Notes: generated from the letters alone by a model not told the origin. DNA of 64,000 bases from Haemophilus haemolyticus (GCF_003493605.1 NZ_QQKA01000008.1:1-64000); one strand, 5' to 3'; counted from the first letter of the stretch, positions 32,868-40,977 are shown. A program made the numbers and translations.

Positions 32868-33062
32868 ATGAAACTGGCTTTTGTAGAACTTCCATTTTTT
32901 GAAAAGTATCGGGCCGAGTATTTATCAGATGATGAATATAGGGCTTTGTAAAATGAACTATTAGATAATCCTGAAAAAGGCGATTTAATCCAAGGTTCAA
33001 ACGGCTTGAGAAAAATCCGAGTTGCTAATAGCATCAAGAAAATAACAGGAGCAACACAATGA
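32868..33062 (+). pseudogene. HigB-type toxin, inactivated copy
   Basis: The frame starts MKLAFVELPFFEKYRAEYLSDD and matches the intact toxin at 33536 closely. It has a TAA stop at 32949-32951, in place of the Gln codon of the intact copy. Reading on in frame it continues to GLRKIRVANS and then jumps to the last codons. Compared with the intact gene about 48 codons are missing in frame, including the core after ADSERNKGKR. The 4-bp ATGA overlap with the antitoxin gene is kept. The protein cannot be a working toxin. Confidence 0.88.
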
Positions 33063-33373
33063 CAAAGCGCAATTTATTTGAGGAATTAAAACAAGGTTTT
33101 GAAGAAATGGGGCTGCACTTAGAGGGAAAAATCACGCTAAGAACAGAAACATTAGAAAAGCCCTCTCCTATCACGATCACACCTGAAGAAGTTAAGGCTA
33201 TTCGCCAACGCCTGAATTTATCTCAAGCAGTATTTGCACGAAAATTAAGAACCAGCGTAAGAACCTTTCAAGCGTGGGAACAAGGACAAACCAAACCAAG
33301 CCAACAAGCCGCCCTGCTTTTGCGAATGGTGGAGCGTTCGCCGCAGATTTTTGAAGAATTGGCAAGAGTATAG
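33059..33373 (+). CDS. NadS/HigA-type antitoxin of unit 1 (orphaned)
   Basis: 104 residues. A C-terminal Cro/C1 helix-turn-helix (VKAIRQRLNLSQAVFARKLRTSVRTFQAWEQGQTKPS) follows an N-terminal part (1-45) that likely binds toxin. It resembles the unit 2 antitoxin at 33871 along its length. Its own toxin gene is dead, so it may now serve only as a DNA-binding repressor, or as a spare antitoxin. A hairpin terminator follows at about 33391-33420. Confidence 0.88.
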   Translation: MTKRNLFEELKQGFEEMGLHLEGKITLRTETLEKPSPITITPEEVKAIRQRLNLSQAVFARKLRTSVRTFQAWEQGQTKPSQQAALLLRMVERSPQIFEELARV

Positions 33374-33390
33374 AATAACGATTAACAAGG

Positions 33391-33420
33391 CTTAGTGAAA
33401 TGCATTGAGCCTTTTTTATT
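33391..33420 (+). terminator. Terminator of toxin-antitoxin unit 1
   Basis: AAGGCTTA pairs with TGAGCCTT around GTGAAATGCAT and is followed by TTTTT. Confidence 0.7.
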
Positions 33421-33434
33421 GAGTTTTGTCATCA

Positions 33435-33453
33435 GTACGCGCGTACGCGCGCG
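33435..33453. repeat. Alternating purine-pyrimidine GTACGCG tract, copy 1
   Basis: GTACGCGCGTACGCGCGCG is 19 bp of strict purine-pyrimidine alternation containing overlapping 12-bp palindromes (GTACGCGCGTAC and GCGCGTACGCGC). It is strikingly C+G rich in A/T-rich surroundings. A shorter copy (34251-34261) lies at the same place after unit 2. Confidence 0.75.
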
Positions 33454-33477
33454 AGGAAATGAGCATTGAATAAAATG

Positions 33478-33505
33478 TTTACTTCATACCCTTAAAGCGT
33501 ATAAT
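33478..33505 (+). promoter_or_regulatory. Promoter and operator of toxin-antitoxin unit 2
   Basis: TTTACT (33478-33483) and TATAAT (33500-33505) are 16 bp apart. CATAC (33485-33489) and GTATAAT (33499-33505), with TTAA between them (33492-33495), align without gaps to the unit 1 operator: 16 of 21 positions are identical. Confidence 0.7.
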
Positions 33506-33535
33506 GAGCAACAAATAACATTTAGCTTATTTATC

Positions 33536-33874
33536 GTGAAACTATCGTTTATTGAATTACCGCCCTTTGAGCGTTACAGAAAAGCACATTTATCTGATGA
33601 TGAATATCGGGCTTTCCAGAATGAGCTATTAGAAAACCCCGAAAAGGGAGACGTGATACAGAACACGAGCGGATTGAGAAAAATTAGAATCGCTGACAGT
33701 GAGAGAAACAAAGGTAAACGTGGTGGCGCACGAGTGATTTATTACTATCTCATACGTAAATCGCGGATATTACTCGTTACCGCTTACAGTAAAAACAGAT
33801 GCGAAGATTTAAGCACAGAGCAATATAAAATTTTAGCTAAACTGGTGAAAGAGATAGAGGAGCTAGAGCAATGA
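33536..33874 (+). CDS. HigB-2/RelE-superfamily toxin
   Basis: 112 residues from GTG at 33536. It matches the COG4737 HigB-2 group of RelE-fold toxins, which cut mRNA on the ribosome. Visible blocks are DDEYRAFQNELLENPEKGDVIQ, GLRKIRIADSERNKGKRGGARVIYYY and LLVTAYSKNRCEDLS. The basic cluster and the terminal helix are where these toxins have their active residues. It overlaps the antitoxin gene by 4 bp. The toxin-first order is typical of HigBA. Confidence 0.9.
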   Translation: MKLSFIELPPFERYRKAHLSDDEYRAFQNELLENPEKGDVIQNTSGLRKIRIADSERNKGKRGGARVIYYYLIRKSRILLVTAYSKNRCEDLSTEQYKILAKLVKEIEELEQ

Positions 33875-34179
33875 GTGAATTATTTGATGAGCTTATAGAG
33901 GGGCTAAATGCCTATAAAGACTTTACACAGGGGAAAATAACGCTCAGAGTAGAGACGCGTGAACGAATTGAGCCTGCAAGCATTACGGCAGAGGAAGTGA
34001 AAGCAATTAGAGAGAAATTAAACCTTTCTCAAGCTGTTTTTGCGCAGAAATTACGAACCAGTGTAAGAACCTATCAAGGCTGGGAGCAAGGCAAAACTAA
34101 ACCTAGCGCGCACGCCTCTTTATTGTTGCGCATGGTGGATAAAGCCCCGCAAACATTTGAACTTATTGCAGGGGTATAA
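33871..34179 (+). CDS. NadS/HigA-type antitoxin of unit 2
   Basis: 102 residues. The HTH region (VKAIREKLNLSQAVFAQKLRTSVRTYQGWEQGKTKPS) is nearly identical to that of unit 1, while the N-terminal 45 residues differ more. That would fit adaptation to their own toxins. Such antitoxins neutralise the toxin and, with it, repress their own promoter. A terminator follows at 34218-34236. Confidence 0.9.
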   Translation: MSELFDELIEGLNAYKDFTQGKITLRVETRERIEPASITAEEVKAIREKLNLSQAVFAQKLRTSVRTYQGWEQGKTKPSAHASLLLRMVDKAPQTFELIAGV

Positions 34180-34215
34180 TAATCAATTATCAACGCAATT
34201 AATGATAGAACGCCT

Positions 34216-34240
34216 AATTTAGGCGTTTTTTTTATTGATT
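34216..34240 (+). terminator. Terminator of toxin-antitoxin unit 2
   Basis: AACGCCTA pairs with TAGGCGTT around ATT and is followed by TTTTTT. The second GTACGCG tract lies just after it at 34251-34261. Confidence 0.8.
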
Positions 34241-34315
34241 TTTGCGACCAGTACGCGCGCGAGGGGAATAAATGCATGACAGCCAACAGAAACAGTATAA
34301 AGTTTTATACATTTT

Positions 34316-34334
34316 TATACGTTAAACGTATAAT
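34316..34334 (+). promoter_or_regulatory. Operator-promoter of the AAA ATPase gene
   Basis: A perfect inverted repeat TATACGTT-A-AACGTATA (34316-34332) runs into the -10 box TATAAT (34329-34334). The arms TATAC and GTATA are those of the two toxin-antitoxin operators, with 7 bp between them instead of 9. The -35 box is poor. Confidence 0.7.
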
Positions 34335-34373
34335 TATACATAGAGAGTATAAAACAATATAAAGAGGCTAAAA

Positions 34374-35462
34374 ATGACACAGGTAGACCCGCTTTATTTC
34401 CCCCGTTCTGAATTAGCAGAGCGATTACTATCAAGCCTAAAAGACGGAATATTACACGCCATAACCCTTTTTGCTCCCCGTAGAATGGGAAAAACCCAAT
34501 TCTTGCTTAATGACGTAAAGCCGAAAGCAGAGAAATTAGGGTTTAATGTGTTCTATTTTAGTTTTATGGATAGGACTAGTAACGAATTGAGCCATGTTTT
34601 TACACGTGAGCTAATACACTTTCTTGATGTGGTGGACGGCAAAACCAATAATTTGTTTGATAAACTAAAAGCCATTGACTTAATGGGCGTAGGCATTGAA
34701 TTACAAGATAAAAATCAAACTAAACTTGATGAATTAAGCCTTGTTCAGATTATTAATGCCATTACAGAATCTAGCGATAAACCTATTTTAATGTTACTTG
34801 ATGAAGTTCAAGAACTGGCAAGAGTGAGCCATACTATAGGGTTAATCCGTTCATTGCGCACTGGTTTAGATATAAATCAACAAAAGATAAAAGTGATTTT
34901 CACAGGGAGTAGCACAAATGGATTACGGGCAATGTTTAATGATAACAAAGCACCGTTTTTTCATTTCGCACACCCTTTAGATTTCCCAAATTTAGGCAAG
35001 GATTTTACTGATTTTCTAGCTGATATTTATCACAGCAGAACAGGGCAAGAAATCGACAAGCATCAGTTTTATGAACTCTTTGAACGATTTAATTTTACCC
35101 CTCTTTATATGCGTTCAATTGCTCAAGATATGATTATCAACCCTAATCTATCACTTAAACAGGCATCAGAATATAGACTTGCTCAAATGAGTGAATTAGG
35201 CGACAGTGTGAAGATATGGCGCGAATTAAGCTCAATAGAACGGGAAATATTAAAGAGCGTTGTAAATGGTGAAAATGCGCTATATAGCAAAGAAAAACGC
35301 GCCTATTTTGCTAAAGTGTTAGGGGTAGAAGATATTAGCTCAAGCACAATACAAGGGAAAGTGCGAAAGCTAGAGAGAAAAGAGCTGATTACACGTAACA
35401 CGAACGGTACAATAAAAATAAACAGCCCACATTTTCAAACGTGGATTAAGGAAAACAGCTAG
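34374..35462 (+). CDS. AAA/STAND-type ATPase with C-terminal winged helix
   Basis: 362 residues. Walker A is APRRMGKTQFLL (about 34-45) and Walker B is ILMLLDEVQEL (about 138-148), with sensor 1 IFTGSST (about 175). The C-terminal region (about 270-355) looks like a winged helix (IEREILKSVVNGENALYSKEKRAYFAKVLG, VRKLERKELITR). This is the archaeal-ATPase/ORC-like group that includes STAND-type sensors. No membrane segment or nuclease domain is seen. It is the last gene before the far att site, a usual cargo position in satellites. A defence or toxin-related role is inference; the function is unknown. Confidence 0.8.
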   Translation: MTQVDPLYFPRSELAERLLSSLKDGILHAITLFAPRRMGKTQFLLNDVKPKAEKLGFNVFYFSFMDRTSNELSHVFTRELIHFLDVVDGKTNNLFDKLKAIDLMGVGIELQDKNQTKLDELSLVQIINAITESSDKPILMLLDEVQELARVSHTIGLIRSLRTGLDINQQKIKVIFTGSSTNGLRAMFNDNKAPFFHFAHPLDFPNLGKDFTDFLADIYHSRTGQEIDKHQFYELFERFNFTPLYMRSIAQDMIINPNLSLKQASEYRLAQMSELGDSVKIWRELSSIEREILKSVVNGENALYSKEKRAYFAKVLGVEDISSSTIQGKVRKLERKELITRNTNGTIKINSPHFQTWIKENS

Positions 35463-35700
35463 AGCAAATATTAAGTAATAAAGTGCGGTCAAATAGATCG
35501 CATTTTTCTTTTTTGCTGGTGGCTTTTAGATGTTTAAAGTTTGATTTTGGGCATTGGTAAATCATCATTTAAGGTTGCTTTTAGGTTTGGTTAAAAAGTA
35601 ATCAAAAATCAACGAAAAAAATTTTTTAGTACCATATTTTGTACTATATTTTTGATGCTAAAAAATAATATCCTTATTTTTCATAAAGTTACATTTGAAA

Positions 35701-35724
35701 TTCAACTCCCATTCCCTCCGCCAA
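35701..35724 (+). repeat. Far attachment repeat, copy of the selC 3' end
   Basis: TTCAACTCCCATTCC followed by CTCCGCCAA repeats the T-arm and acceptor end of tRNA-Sec at 31294-31319. It differs by one substitution and one missing C. It cannot fold as a tRNA alone. Confidence 0.88.
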
Positions 35725-35770
35725 CTCTATATATTTCATTTTTATCATTTCTATTATCTATAAAAATAAA

Positions 35771-35802
35771 AGCGGTCAAAACTGTTTTTAATTTTAACCG
35801 CT
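35771..35802 (-). terminator. Terminator of pepD
   Basis: AGCGGTCAAAA (35771-35781) pairs with TTTTAACCGCT (35792-35802) with one mismatch. On the minus strand it is followed by T-rich sequence. Confidence 0.7.
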
Positions 35803-35821
35803 CTTTAGGACTAATGCCTAA

Positions 35822-37276
35822 TTACTTTGCTGGAATGTCTGCAAGTACTCTTGTCAATAAATCCCAATAGGTTTGTACCGTTGCAATTTCCACTTTTTCA
35901 TCTGGTGAGTGAGCATTTCGGATTGTTGGCCCAACAGAAATCATTTCTATGTGTGGATAATGTTCTTTTAAAAGACCACATTCTAATCCTGCGTGAATGA
36001 CTTTCACTACAGGTTGCTCGCCTAGCACTTCAGCATAATGTTTGCGAGTAACGTCTAAGATAGTTGAGTCATTTACTGGTTGCCAGCCTGGATAAGGTGC
36101 AGAAAACTCGACTTTTGCATTTGCTAAGATTGCAAGTGAGCTAAGCATTTCAGTCACGTAATATTTACCGCTTTCAATTAATGAACGAATTAAAATGGTG
36201 CTTTTTACAACATTACCTTCTGTTTTCAATACGCCAACGCTTAATGAACTTTCTACAACATTTTTAACTACATCACTATTGCGGATTACGCCGTTTGGCA
36301 ATACGTTGAGTGCGTTAATTACCGTTTGAGTACTTTGTGCTGTGAATACTGTTACAGATTTTTCTACAAATTCTACAAAAAGTGTGAGATTTGGTTCGGC
36401 AATGGCTAATTCTTCTTTAAGCACAACTGCGAGATTTTCTACCGCACTTTCTATGGCTTTTACATCGCCATTAAAGGATAATACAGCCACAGCTTCTCGT
36501 GGAATTGCATTACGAATTGAGCCGCCACGAATTTCAGAGAGAGCAAAGTGCGGTTGATTTTGAGAGAGTTTTGCTAATACTCGTGCTAACACTTTAATTG
36601 CATTTGCACGCCCTGTATGAATATCAACACCAGAATGACCGCCGCGTAAACCTTTAAGCGTAATTTGTACACTATGCTCAAACGTATTGGTTTCATATTG
36701 AACAGGAATTTCAAAGTTTGCGTTAATCCCGCCCGCACAACCAATGTAAATTTCGCCAATTTCTTCGGTATCTGTATTGATTAAAATTTCAGATTGTAAC
36801 CAGTTATGACGCAGGTCTTTCGCACCATCCATCCCCGTTTCTTCTGTCATTGTTAAAAGCACTTCAAGAGGTGGATGCACTAAATCATTGCTTTCTAACA
36901 CAGCTAGAGTAGAGGCTAAACCGATACCATTGTCAGATCCTAATGTTGTACCTCGCGCTTTTACCCATTCTCCATCAATATAAGGTTGAATAGGATCTTT
37001 GGTAAAATCATGCGGGTTACCTTCATTAGCCTGTGGCACCATATCTAAGTGCGCTTGTAGAACAACAGGTGTGTGATTTTCCATTCCTTTCGTTGCGGGT
37101 TTACGAATGAGAACATTGCCTACTTCATCGCGTTCCACAAAAAAATGCTTTTCTTTCGCCCAATTTACAATAAAGTTAGCCAACGTATCTTCATAATGAG
37201 AAGGATGAGGGATTGCACAAATTTGATCAAACCATTTCCATAACAATGAGGGTTGAAGTGTTGTAATTTCAGACAT
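35822..37276 (-). CDS. pepD: Aminoacyl-histidine dipeptidase (peptidase D)
   Basis: 484 residues, M20C family. Zinc ligands lie in HLDMVPQ, GSDNGIG and [12 protein letters not shown] lid domain occupies about 190-390, and GLECGLL and NAHSPDE lie near the end. It cuts Xaa-His and other dipeptides in the cytosol. It is divergent from gpt. Two uptake signals lie inside. Confidence 0.96.
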   Translation of the reverse strand: MSEITTLQPSLLWKWFDQICAIPHPSHYEDTLANFIVNWAKEKHFFVERDEVGNVLIRKPATKGMENHTPVVLQAHLDMVPQANEGNPHDFTKDPIQPYIDGEWVKARGTTLGSDNGIGLASTLAVLESNDLVHPPLEVLLTMTEETGMDGAKDLRHNWLQSEILINTDTEEIGEIYIGCAGGINANFEIPVQYETNTFEHSVQITLKGLRGGHSGVDIHTGRANAIKVLARVLAKLSQNQPHFALSEIRGGSIRNAIPREAVAVLSFNGDVKAIESAVENLAVVLKEELAIAEPNLTLFVEFVEKSVTVFTAQSTQTVINALNVLPNGVIRNSDVVKNVVESSLSVGVLKTEGNVVKSTILIRSLIESGKYYVTEMLSSLAILANAKVEFSAPYPGWQPVNDSTILDVTRKHYAEVLGEQPVVKVIHAGLECGLLKEHYPHIEMISVGPTIRNAHSPDEKVEIATVQTYWDLLTRVLADIPAK

Positions 37277-37386
37277 AATTGCTCCTTTTTACTGAAAAAA
37301 TTTACGAAATAATAGCATAAAACGCCATTTCAGGTTATCCTTACGCAATTTTTTATTTCTCGATAAATTTAAACTAAGGTGCAATT

Positions 37387-37854
37387 ATGAGCGAAAAATA
37401 TGTGGTGACTTGGGATATGTTTCAAATGCATGCCCGCAAATTATCAGAACGTTTACTTCCAGCTTCCCAATGGAAAGGTATTATTGCGGTAAGTCGCGGT
37501 GGTTTGTTTCCAGCGGCTGTGTTGGCTAGAGAATTAGGTCTTCGCCATATTGAAACCGTTTGTATCGCAAGCTATCACGATCATAATAATCAGGGAGAAC
37601 TACAAGTTCTTCATGCTGCTCAAGTGCCAAATGGCGGCGAAGGATTTATCGTAGTAGATGATTTAGTTGATACGGGTAATACGGCGCGTGCGATTCGTCA
37701 AATGTACCCTAATGCAAAATTTGTCACTGTATTTGCAAAACCTGCAGGTGCGGAATTAGTGGATGATTACGTAATTGATATTCCACAAAATACTTGGATT
37801 GAGCAACCTTGGGATTTGGGTTTAACCTTTGTTCCACCTCTCTCTAGAAAATAA
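37387..37854 (+). CDS. gpt: Xanthine-guanine phosphoribosyltransferase
   Basis: 155 residues, full length. The PRPP-binding motif is [15 protein letters not shown]. It salvages guanine and xanthine into nucleotides on the inner face of the membrane. A 16-bp perfect hairpin terminator follows. Confidence 0.96.
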   Translation: MSEKYVVTWDMFQMHARKLSERLLPASQWKGIIAVSRGGLFPAAVLARELGLRHIETVCIASYHDHNNQGELQVLHAAQVPNGGEGFIVVDDLVDTGNTARAIRQMYPNAKFVTVFAKPAGAELVDDYVIDIPQNTWIEQPWDLGLTFVPPLSRK

Positions 37855-37874
37855 TTTTTATACAGATACAGAAT

Positions 37875-37915
37875 AAAAGAGCGGTCAAAATAAAAGAAGT
37901 TTTGACCGCTCTTTT
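37875..37915. terminator. Long hairpin terminator between gpt and the glpK remnant
   Basis: AAAAGAGCGGTCAAAA (37875-37890) pairs perfectly with TTTTGACCGCTCTTTT (37900-37915). The core AAGAGCGGT differs by one base from the uptake signal. Confidence 0.88.
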
Positions 37916-37936
37916 GTATGAGAATTAATTTATAAA

Positions 37937-38095
37937 TTATTCTTCATCTTCTTTTGCCCATTCTAATGAGCGTTTAACTGCTTTTTTCCAGCCTTTGTAG
38001 CGACGTTCGCGTTTTTCATTGTCGCTGTCTGGACTGAATGTGCGTTCTACACGGGCTTTATCTCGAAGCTCGTCTAAATCTTTCCAAAAGCCTGT
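37937..38095 (-). pseudogene. glpK: Glycerol kinase remnant (last ~50 codons)
   Basis: On the minus strand the frame reads TGFWKDLDELRDKARVERTF, then SPDSDNEKRERRYKGWKKAV and KRSLEWAKEDEE, then stop. This is the C-terminal end of glycerol kinase. Everything upstream (about 450 codons) is gone, and the remnant is joined directly to glpF in a different frame. It has no start codon or ribosome site and cannot be made as a kinase. Confidence 0.92.
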
Positions 38096-38634
38096 AATAA
38101 TGGCGCAAGTGGACCACGTGGCACACCGTTTCCATCGTCAGTTAATGCCATAATTAATGCCATAAGAATTGCAGTAATCACAAATTCCACAGCAAAGGCA
38201 CCACCAACGCTTAAACTTGGATGAGGATAAGTGGAGAATGTTCCCGCAAGGCTTAAACTTTCTTGTGTACCACGAATAATGTTGTGAGCAGCTTCATAAT
38301 CGATAAAAACATTACGATACAAGCCATAAACTAATGCTGCAGCAAAGAATGCGCCGAGCATTTGTGAAATGATGTAAGGAATTACTTTTTTGCCGTCAAA
38401 GCAAGCAAATTTCCAAAGGGCAATGGTTACTGCAGGGTTTAGATGTGCACCAGATAAACCAGCGGTTGCATATACTGCAAGTGCAACGCCCATCCCCCAC
38501 ATAATGCTGATTTCCCACAAGCCAAAACTAGCGCCAGCTACTTTTAGTGCTGCAACGCAGCCCACACCAAAGAAAATCAATAAGGCTGTACCTAAAAACT
38601 CGCCGATACAGTTCGCTTTTAATGATTTATCCAT
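38074..38634 (-). pseudogene. glpF: Glycerol facilitator, truncated by deletion
   Basis: The aquaglyceroporin sequence is normal from MDKSLKANCIGEFLGTALLI through the first NPA-type motif (SGAHLNPAVTIALWKF) and the central helices to about PRGPLAPLL near residue 180. It then reads a few residues of out-of-frame glpK and stops at 38074. Intact GlpF is about 264 residues and needs its second NPA motif and last two helices, all absent here. A functional channel is very unlikely. Confidence 0.92.
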
Positions 38635-38865
38635 AGATCACTCCTTAGAAGTGCGGTTGAAATGAAGGGTGTTTTCCCTAAATAAAAGGGAAGAAGAATT
38701 TATTAGAAAAGAATACGGAGTGTTTTGAAATAGCCTCCTTATTTGAATTCTAGGTTAGAACACCTAGATTGATTATGATGTTACTCTGTTAGAGTAGATT
38801 GTTAGCTTCTACGATATAGAAACCTAGCTAACCGTGGATATGTTTACCCACGGTTGTGAGGGATA

Positions 38866-39960
38866 TTATTTTTTCCCTTTTAAGAATTCCACGCCAGTAT
38901 CTGGGAAATCAGTAAATACGCCTGTTGCACCTGATTTATTCAATAATGCATCGTACATTTGATTTACATCTGTGAAGAATTCTGGCAATGCGTCTTTACG
39001 CACTGTATATGGATGAAGTTCAACTTTGTATTGAGCAAGCTCTTTTACTAATGGTGTGTATACAATGTTGCCTGGTTTAGATTGTTCTTTATCTACTAAC
39101 ATATACCAACCTGGACCAACACCATCAGCATATTTCACCACTTCTGCCATTGCACCTGGTTTAAACATCCAATCGTAATCGTAGTTTACCCATTTACCTT
39201 TCGCATCTTTTTCTTGCGTTTCTTTCCAATCTGTATAAGCCACTAATTGAACTAATTTCAAATCCATGCCCATTTTTGGAAGTAATTCAGTTTTGATACG
39301 TTTTAACTCATTAAAGTCGAAAGTTTGTAAGTAAACCATATCGGTTTTCTTATCATAGCCATATTTTTTCAACACTTTGAGCGTTTCAGCGGCAATATCT
39401 TTGCCATTTTGATGGTGGAACCAAGGTGCTTTGATTTCTGGATAAATCCCTACTTTTTTGCCAGTAGATTTTTCTAAGCCTTGGATAAATTCAATTTCAT
39501 CTTCAAAGGTGTGAATTCTGAAGTGTGATTTCCAAAGTGGGAAACGACCAGGATAAACTTGTGCTTGTTTTCCATCTTTGGTTTCAAAGTTTTCTGTCAT
39601 TTCTAAACTTTGAATTTCTTTTAAGGTAAAGTCGATGACATAGTAACGACCATCTTTACGGTGACGATGTGGGAATTTTTTCGCTACATCAGTCAATCCA
39701 TCTAAAAAGTGATCGTGAATAACCACTAAACGACCATCTTTAGTCATTGCTAAATCTTGCTCTAAATAATCAGCGTGTTGTGCAAACGCAAGTGCTTTAG
39801 ATTCTAAAGTATGTTCTGGTAAATAACCGCTAGCACCACGGTGAGCAATAATGATTTTGTCTGATTTCATTTGGGTGTTTGCCATGCTTGATGAATGGCT
39901 GCTACAACCTGCAAGTACGCCAGCTGCTAACAAAGAAAGCGCTAAAGTTTTAAGTTTCAT
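38866..39960 (-). CDS. glpQ: Glycerophosphodiester phosphodiesterase, protein D lipoprotein
   Basis: 364 residues, matching H. influenzae protein D. The lipoprotein signal ends in LAGC (Cys19). The GDPD domain starts at IIAHRGASGYLPEHT, with LEQDLAMTKDGRLVVIHDH carrying the catalytic His, and PEIKAPWFH and FTDFPDTG later. It releases glycerol-3-phosphate from glycerophosphodiesters such as glycerophosphocholine; the choline is used to decorate lipooligosaccharide. It differs at scattered positions in the last third from the Rd protein as I recall it. It lies between the broken glpF and a secreted propeller-like protein. Confidence 0.97.
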   Translation of the reverse strand: MKLKTLALSLLAAGVLAGCSSHSSSMANTQMKSDKIIIAHRGASGYLPEHTLESKALAFAQHADYLEQDLAMTKDGRLVVIHDHFLDGLTDVAKKFPHRHRKDGRYYVIDFTLKEIQSLEMTENFETKDGKQAQVYPGRFPLWKSHFRIHTFEDEIEFIQGLEKSTGKKVGIYPEIKAPWFHHQNGKDIAAETLKVLKKYGYDKKTDMVYLQTFDFNELKRIKTELLPKMGMDLKLVQLVAYTDWKETQEKDAKGKWVNYDYDWMFKPGAMAEVVKYADGVGPGWYMLVDKEQSKPGNIVYTPLVKELAQYKVELHPYTVRKDALPEFFTDVNQMYDALLNKSGATGVFTDFPDTGVEFLKGKK

Positions 39961-39978
39961 AAGTATTTTCTCCTTGAT

Positions 39979-40890
39979 TTACTTATTACATCTTGGTTTC
40001 ATGTCGTAAAAATAGATTTCGCTAATTTCACGGTCATAACCTGGATAAAATCCTTTTGGCATCCCTAACACAATTTGTTTGCCTCGGTTTGCATGGACAA
40101 GTAGTTGTTTTGTTTTCGGATTAATATTCAAGCCTTCGATTTCGCCGACATCTCGAATATCATCTAAGGTTTTTTCTAAAACAACTCGAGCTTCATTATT
40201 TTTATCTGAGATTTCTACACGATAAATATGATCAGGTTCTTTTTCATCTGCCGTACCGTCATCAGCGGTGACATAGAGATCACCGTTGTAGGCATAAACC
40301 CCTTGAATCCATTGTGGAACAGGTTGTAAATGCACTTTTCGTTTATATTTACCTGTTGAAAGATCATATTCATATAAATAACGGCCACTTTCCTCACCAA
40401 CCCAAGAAGCCATCCAAACTGAATTGTGAACGGTATCTACGGTGATGCCGGAAACTTCGACTTGACCTGACTCAGGATTAAAATCAACAGATCTTTTTAA
40501 TGCGAGGGTTTCGGGATCATGAATCGCAATTTGAATATTTTTCCCTACGCCAGAATCAAACCATTCGGAGGAAACATAAAGTTCATTGTTGTAGATATCA
40601 ATGTCGCCAATGTGGTTAGCTTCTTTTTGATAGCCCACAAAAGGATCCTTATTTTCTTTAATCAGTTTTCCATTCATATCATATTTAGCGAGGGTTTTGC
40701 TTCCGGATACATAAAGATGCTTTCCATCAGTTGTAATACCTTGACGTCCATTTACTTCTAATACTTTATCCAATTTATAAGTATATTTAGGTAAAGCTGA
40801 ATGATAAGGCGCTTCGCAAGTTTGATTTGCCGACACAGATATCGCAAAAAGTGTGCAACCTAATCCAATAGTAATCGATGATAATTTCAT
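39979..40890 (-). CDS. Secreted propeller-like protein of unknown function in the glp cluster
   Basis: 303 residues. A Sec signal peptide (MKLSSITIGLGCTLFAISVSANQ) probably cleaves after SANQ or SVSA. The rest shows repeated blade-like strands (GKHLYVSGSKTLAKYDMNGK, NNELYVSSEW, HNSVWMASWVG, NGDLYVTADDGT, TKQLLVHANRGK), which suggests a beta-propeller. One Cys near each end (QTCEAP and PRCNK) could close the ring with a disulfide. It is 18 bp upstream of glpQ and downstream of glpT on the same strand, so a role in glycerophosphodiester use is plausible but unproven. Confidence 0.8.
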   Translation of the reverse strand: MKLSSITIGLGCTLFAISVSANQTCEAPYHSALPKYTYKLDKVLEVNGRQGITTDGKHLYVSGSKTLAKYDMNGKLIKENKDPFVGYQKEANHIGDIDIYNNELYVSSEWFDSGVGKNIQIAIHDPETLALKRSVDFNPESGQVEVSGITVDTVHNSVWMASWVGEESGRYLYEYDLSTGKYKRKVHLQPVPQWIQGVYAYNGDLYVTADDGTADEKEPDHIYRVEISDKNNEARVVLEKTLDDIRDVGEIEGLNINPKTKQLLVHANRGKQIVLGMPKGFYPGYDREISEIYFYDMKPRCNK

Positions 40891-40977
40891 AATTATTGTC
40901 TCCTTAAATATATGATTTATTTTGTGGGAAAGGAATCAAGATGCTCTATATCAGAAATAAAATTAATTTTAGTTACA

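Larger units (their letters stand above)
31224..35724 (+). mobile_element. Decayed satellite-like element integrated in selC
   Basis: The 3' end of selC (about 31294-31319) is repeated almost exactly at 35701-35724, with one substitution and one lost base. Between the repeats lie the truncated DUF927 gene, iterons, two toxin-antitoxin units and an AAA-type ATPase, none of them core Haemophilus genes. selC is a classic target of tyrosine integrases of P4-like satellites and islands. No integrase, excisionase or capsid gene remains, so the element looks unable to excise on its own. It has few uptake signals, two of them inside the DUF927 remnant. Confidence 0.85.
35463..35821. other. Right end of the selC element and pepD terminator
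   Basis: This 359-bp gap holds an uptake signal (35481-35489), an A/T-rich stretch with repeated TTTTGGTAC/TTTGTAC-like words (35570-35660) that could be arm sites of a lost integrase, the att repeat (35701-35724) and the pepD terminator (35771-35802). No gene is seen. Confidence 0.6.

Noticed and set aside
35463-35700. Integrase remnant at the right end of the selC element
   Set aside because: No frame of useful length or integrase motif on either strand; only short repeated words remain.
38074-38634. A possible shortened but working 186-residue GlpF
   Set aside because: The second NPA motif and last helices are absent, and the tail is out-of-frame glpK, so it is treated as a pseudogene.
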